Shown here: in pieces, positions 61,949-64,000 of the stretch
Numbering within the stretch: the first letter of the stretch is position 1
Layout of the letters: every line of letters starts with the position of its first letter
DNA from: CANHBY01 sp046342195
GTDB taxonomy: Bacteria; Pseudomonadota; Gammaproteobacteria; Burkholderiales; Burkholderiaceae_C
Direction: 5' to 3'
DNA length: 64,000 bases
Assembly: GCA_046342195.1 (NCBI GenBank)
Contig: JBKDQE010000057.1
Coordinates: 16,217-80,216 of the forward strand
The notes under the pieces: generated by a model
Database searches by the model: none
Told to the model about the DNA's origin: nothing
The model's input: the letters and a program-made list of their open reading frames with translations, nothing else
Made by a program: the position numbers and the translations under genes

Positions 61949-62854
61949 TTGATTCAACAGCGAATTATCAATCGGCTGATCATCGTTTTCTTTGGAATGA
62001 GCCTGGCCGCTTGCAGTGCATTGAAGTTGGGCTACAACCAAGCTGACAGACTGACTTATTGGTGGCTGGATACTTACCTTGATTTTTCTGAGGCTCAGGC
62101 ACCGCATGTACGCCGACATATCAGCGCATTTTGGGCTTGGCATCGAAAAACCCAGCTATCAGATGGCGCCCATCTTCTCGATCTTGCCCGACAAGAGGTG
62201 GCCCTGGACGTCACACCTGGGCAACTTTGCCAATGGGCCGTTGAAGTTTCCAAGCGGGTGGATATCAGCCTTGAGCAGATGGGCGCTTCATGGGTTGAGG
62301 TGGGCCGAACTCTTTCTGAAGCTCAACTGGGGCACATGGCCAAGAAGTTCGAAAAAGTGAATGAAGAATTTATAAAACAATTTCTCCAGGCAGATCAATC
62401 CAAGCGCCAAAAAGCAGCCCTCAAGCGGGTGGTGGAGCGCGCCGAGTCTTTATATGGCCCTTTGCAGGGTCAGCAGAAAGAACTTCTGGCGGGCTTGGTC
62501 GCGGCTTCGCCCTTCAGCCCGCAAAACTGGCTTGCCGAGAGAAAGCAGCGTCAACAAGACATTCTTCAATGGCTCAGGGCTTTGCCAAGGATGAGCCATG
62601 AAGAGGCCCTACAGTCTGCGACCGCATTGCTCAAGAGCTACGTACACTCTCCCCGGCCTGTCTATGCAGCTTACCACGAGGCCCTTTTGCAATACCACTG
62701 CACCTTGGCAGCGCAGCTTCATCAAACGACCACCACCGGGCAGCGGGCACAAGCCGCCAAGCGACTCAAGGCTTGGGAGGATGACCTTCGCGCTTTGATA
62801 AAGCAGGCTCAAGGGGGAGGCTATTTGCATGGAGGAGTGCAGAGCTCGCCCTGA
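61949..62854 (+). CDS. DUF6279 family lipoprotein
   Basis: A 301-residue lipoprotein. The lipobox LAAC follows the hydrophobic segment LIIVFFGMS. The body is helical, with YNQADRLTYWWLDTYLDFSEAQ, the characteristic opening of DUF6279 proteins. The ATG at 61916 is in frame but lies inside the 5' end of glmU on the other strand; the TTG at 61949 gives a neat 22-residue signal peptide and is used here. The 3' end overlaps the VanZ-like gene on the opposite strand by 89 bp. Function unknown. Confidence 0.7.
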   Translation: MIQQRIINRLIIVFFGMSLAACSALKLGYNQADRLTYWWLDTYLDFSEAQAPHVRRHISAFWAWHRKTQLSDGAHLLDLARQEVALDVTPGQLCQWAVEVSKRVDISLEQMGASWVEVGRTLSEAQLGHMAKKFEKVNEEFIKQFLQADQSKRQKAALKRVVERAESLYGPLQGQQKELLAGLVAASPFSPQNWLAERKQRQQDILQWLRALPRMSHEEALQSATALLKSYVHSPRPVYAAYHEALLQYHCTLAAQLHQTTTTGQRAQAAKRLKAWEDDLRALIKQAQGGGYLHGGVQSSP

Positions 62855-63203
62855 GCCTGATCTTGGGATAGGCTTGATTCCATACGATGGCAACCCATGC
62901 CGCCAGCGCAAGGCCGGTCGCGTCGGCCAGCCAATCGTACCAGTCTCCGGTTCTCCAGCCGATGGCGCTTTGAGCCAGTTCAATGGCTGCGCCAAACAGC
63001 AGCAAGCCGAGCACTAATTTCAGCCTTTGCTTGGCATAGAGAGTTTGACCCAGGCAATACAGCAGCGCGAAGGCTGCGGCGTGCTGAAGTTTGTCGCTCA
63101 CGGAAAAAACCAAGGGCGGCAGTTGTGAAGTCGGGAGCAGTGTGGCCGTCAAAATGCCCAGACAGGCTCCCCAAAAAGCGATCAGAGAAAACCATCGGCG
63201 CAT
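62766..63203 (-). CDS. VanZ-like membrane protein
   Basis: A 145-residue protein with four hydrophobic segments (about 8-25, 40-55, 62-80, 92-108) and the VanZ-family motif DKLQHAAAFALL, then IELAQSAIGWRTGDWYDWLAD. VanZ-type proteins confer low-level teicoplanin resistance in some Gram-positives; in Proteobacteria the role is unknown. The last 89 bp overlap the 3' end of the DUF6279 gene in antisense. The polar C-terminal tail lies in that overlap. Confidence 0.8.
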   Translation of the reverse strand: MRRWFSLIAFWGACLGILTATLLPTSQLPPLVFSVSDKLQHAAAFALLYCLGQTLYAKQRLKLVLGLLLFGAAIELAQSAIGWRTGDWYDWLADATGLALAAWVAIVWNQAYPKIRLRASSALLHANSLPLEPALSKREGHPPKP

Positions 63204-63469
63204 GACGAAAAAATTGGGTTGATGGGCAGAAAAGTGATTATTCAGGACTTACGCGAAAAAAACTTTTAAATATTATAGGACTTACGCAAACCATTATTAA
63301 TATTATTCATTGATACCCGCGAATTATTGCGTAATTTGCGATCCGAAGCGATTTATTTTAAAAAGCATGAAGCCGACTCGAAGAGATTATTGTCAATTTT
63401 TGATTTCGACGCAAACAAACTACACGCAAACATATTTTGCAGACCAGCATGAGCATTTTTCGCATGACG
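63204..63469. other. AT-rich gap with direct repeats
   Basis: About 266 bp with no gene. It is AT-rich and carries the direct repeat AGGACTTACGC at 63244-63254 and 63277-63287, a motif like ends of several insertion sequences. Probably an insertion hot spot next to the transposase fragment. Confidence 0.5.
63244..63287 (+). repeat. Direct repeat AGGACTTACGC, two copies 33 bp apart
   Basis: Identical 11-mers at 63244-63254 and 63277-63287. They may be ends of an excised or decayed insertion sequence. Confidence 0.5.
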
Positions 63470-63863
63470 CTATAAATCATGCCATGACACACAAGTCCCC
63501 GAGTCCCGAGCGTAACGAAAGCCGCGCACAAAGGTGTTGATTTCTCGTAGGCCGAGGCAAATGGTTTTGACGCCTGGCTCGCCATCATGTTTGCGCGCAA
63601 GAAAGCCGCCAAGCTGTGCAATCAGGCGCACGACGGTGTTGAGCGATGGCGGCTTGGCAGGCGGCTTTTTGCGATTAAGAATGAAGGCGGATTGCCACTC
63701 GATTTCTTCGAAAAATAATTCAGCAGGCAGCTCGGGCAGCTGGCGTCCCAGGCGCATCAGCCGGTTGATTCTCCAAGCAATCAGCATGTACATGGCCAAA
63801 GCGGTTTGCAGTCGCTCGATGTGCATCAGCTGCAAGCGTTCAACTCGGCAACCCTCTTTGACC
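63470..63863 (-). pseudogene. C-terminal fragment of an IS4/Tn5-like transposase
   Basis: About 130 residues remain: KEGCRVERLQLMHIERLQTA, LAMYMLIAWRINRLMRLGR, EEIEWQSAF and VVRLIAQLGGFLARKHDGEP, the C-terminal part of Tn5-type transposases carrying the last catalytic glutamate region (IERLQTALAMY). The natural stop is at 63470. The 5' end breaks at 63863, where an IS66-type end (GTAAGCG) begins, so the gene was interrupted. Bases 63482-63497 recur at 45489-45504. Confidence 0.75.
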
Positions 63864-64000
63864 GTAAGCGCGCGCCAAACCCATCTTGACCCCTACGCGA
63901 AGCTCTGCTCAGGCTTGGAGGGGGGGCGTCCAGCGGTGCGGCAGCAACTCAGCCAATCGGCTGTTGGGCCAGGTGGGGAGTTTGGTGAGGATGTCTTTGA
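63864..64000 (-). mobile_element. IS66-family element, right end (runs off window)
   Basis: The end begins with GTAAGCG at 63864, as in IS66-family terminal repeats. Inside is the 3' end of a TnpC transposase on the minus strand (listed separately). The other end and the 8-bp target duplication lie beyond the window. The candidate duplication on this side is CTTTGACC (63856-63863). Confidence 0.65.
63909..64000 (-). CDS. IS66-family transposase TnpC, C-terminal end (partial)
   Basis: The last about 30 residues before TGA at 63909 read LTKLPTWPNSRLAELLPHRW followed by TPPLQA. This matches the conserved C-terminus of IS66 TnpC (L-x-x-LP-x-x-P--R--ELLPHRW). The rest of the gene is outside the window, so whether it is intact is unknown. 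Confidence 0.7.
   Translation of the reverse strand, partial: KDILTKLPTWPNSRLAELLPHRWTPPLQA

Noticed and set aside
1..64000. CRISPR arrays, rRNA and tRNA genes
   Set aside because: No regularly spaced direct repeats, no rRNA-like sequence and no tRNA-like cloverleaf or T-loop signature was noticed in the intergenic regions; a covariance-model search would settle the tRNA question.

Overview
The window reads as chromosomal DNA of a betaproteobacterium, most likely Burkholderiales. The evidence is gene order and protein style: parE-lytic transglycosylase-parC, surE-nlpD-rlmD, grpE-dnaK-dnaJ, a DUF6279 lipoprotein beside glmU, an FbpABC iron importer with a Fur box, and a typical betaproteobacterial chemoreceptor. 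I cannot name the genus. Coding density is high, and no rRNA, tRNA or CRISPR array was seen.

1-20.3 kb is mostly housekeeping. It holds topoisomerase IV (parC cut by the window edge), an RluA-type pseudouridine synthase, a quinone oxidoreductase, the Fur-box-preceded fbpABC operon, a 2OG-Fe(II) oxygenase coupled to an S4-domain protein, a Bax-inhibitor-1 family membrane protein, rlmD, nlpD and surE (without pcm or rpoS between them), an orphan NarL-type response regulator and valS. 20.5-30 kb is sensing and metal handling: a PstS-like binding protein next to a chemoreceptor, then a Zur-like regulator with a Zrg-type zinc import cluster (DUF2796 protein, ABC ATPase, FtsX/MacB permease, DUF3299 protein), a 7TM histidine kinase with its response regulator, and ybeY.

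30-36.7 kb is a tightly coupled polysaccharide operon on the minus strand, in transcription order: Wzx-like flippase, GT2, GT4, membrane GT2, a WecG/TagA glycosyltransferase with a C-terminal STAS-like domain, and a hexapeptide acetyltransferase. Three junctions overlap. 36.7-45.3 kb holds a secreted thermonuclease-like protein, a porin-like protein paired with a small phosphate-binding-like protein, the grpE-dnaK-dnaJ chaperones behind a sigma32-like promoter, a periplasmic hypothetical protein and a divergent PurM-like protein.

45.3-58.7 kb is the accessory region, a defence island. Insertion-sequence debris and two small minus-strand genes precede a complete type I Zorya anti-phage system (zorA-zorB-zorC-zorD; proton-driven motor, EH-signature protein and SNF2/Mrr effector). 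Just behind zorD is a small membrane ORF cut by an internally deleted IS630-like element with perfect terminal repeats. Next come an hsdS tail, an in-frame MntA-HepT (nucleotidyltransferase-HEPN) fusion and a broken hsdR, with no hsdM. These are remains of a type I restriction locus that once carried a toxin-antitoxin cassette.

58.7-64 kb returns to housekeeping (pfkA, glmU, a DUF6279 lipoprotein, a VanZ-like protein). Between pfkA and glmU lie a 169-bp MITE-like palindromic element and the last 40 codons of a decayed sodium/solute symporter with its terminator. The right edge holds an IS4/Tn5-like transposase fragment interrupted by an IS66-family element that runs off the window. Two short repeat families recur across the window: a 20-bp motif directly after stop codons, and the CCTCTGCAAAACC core of the MITE.
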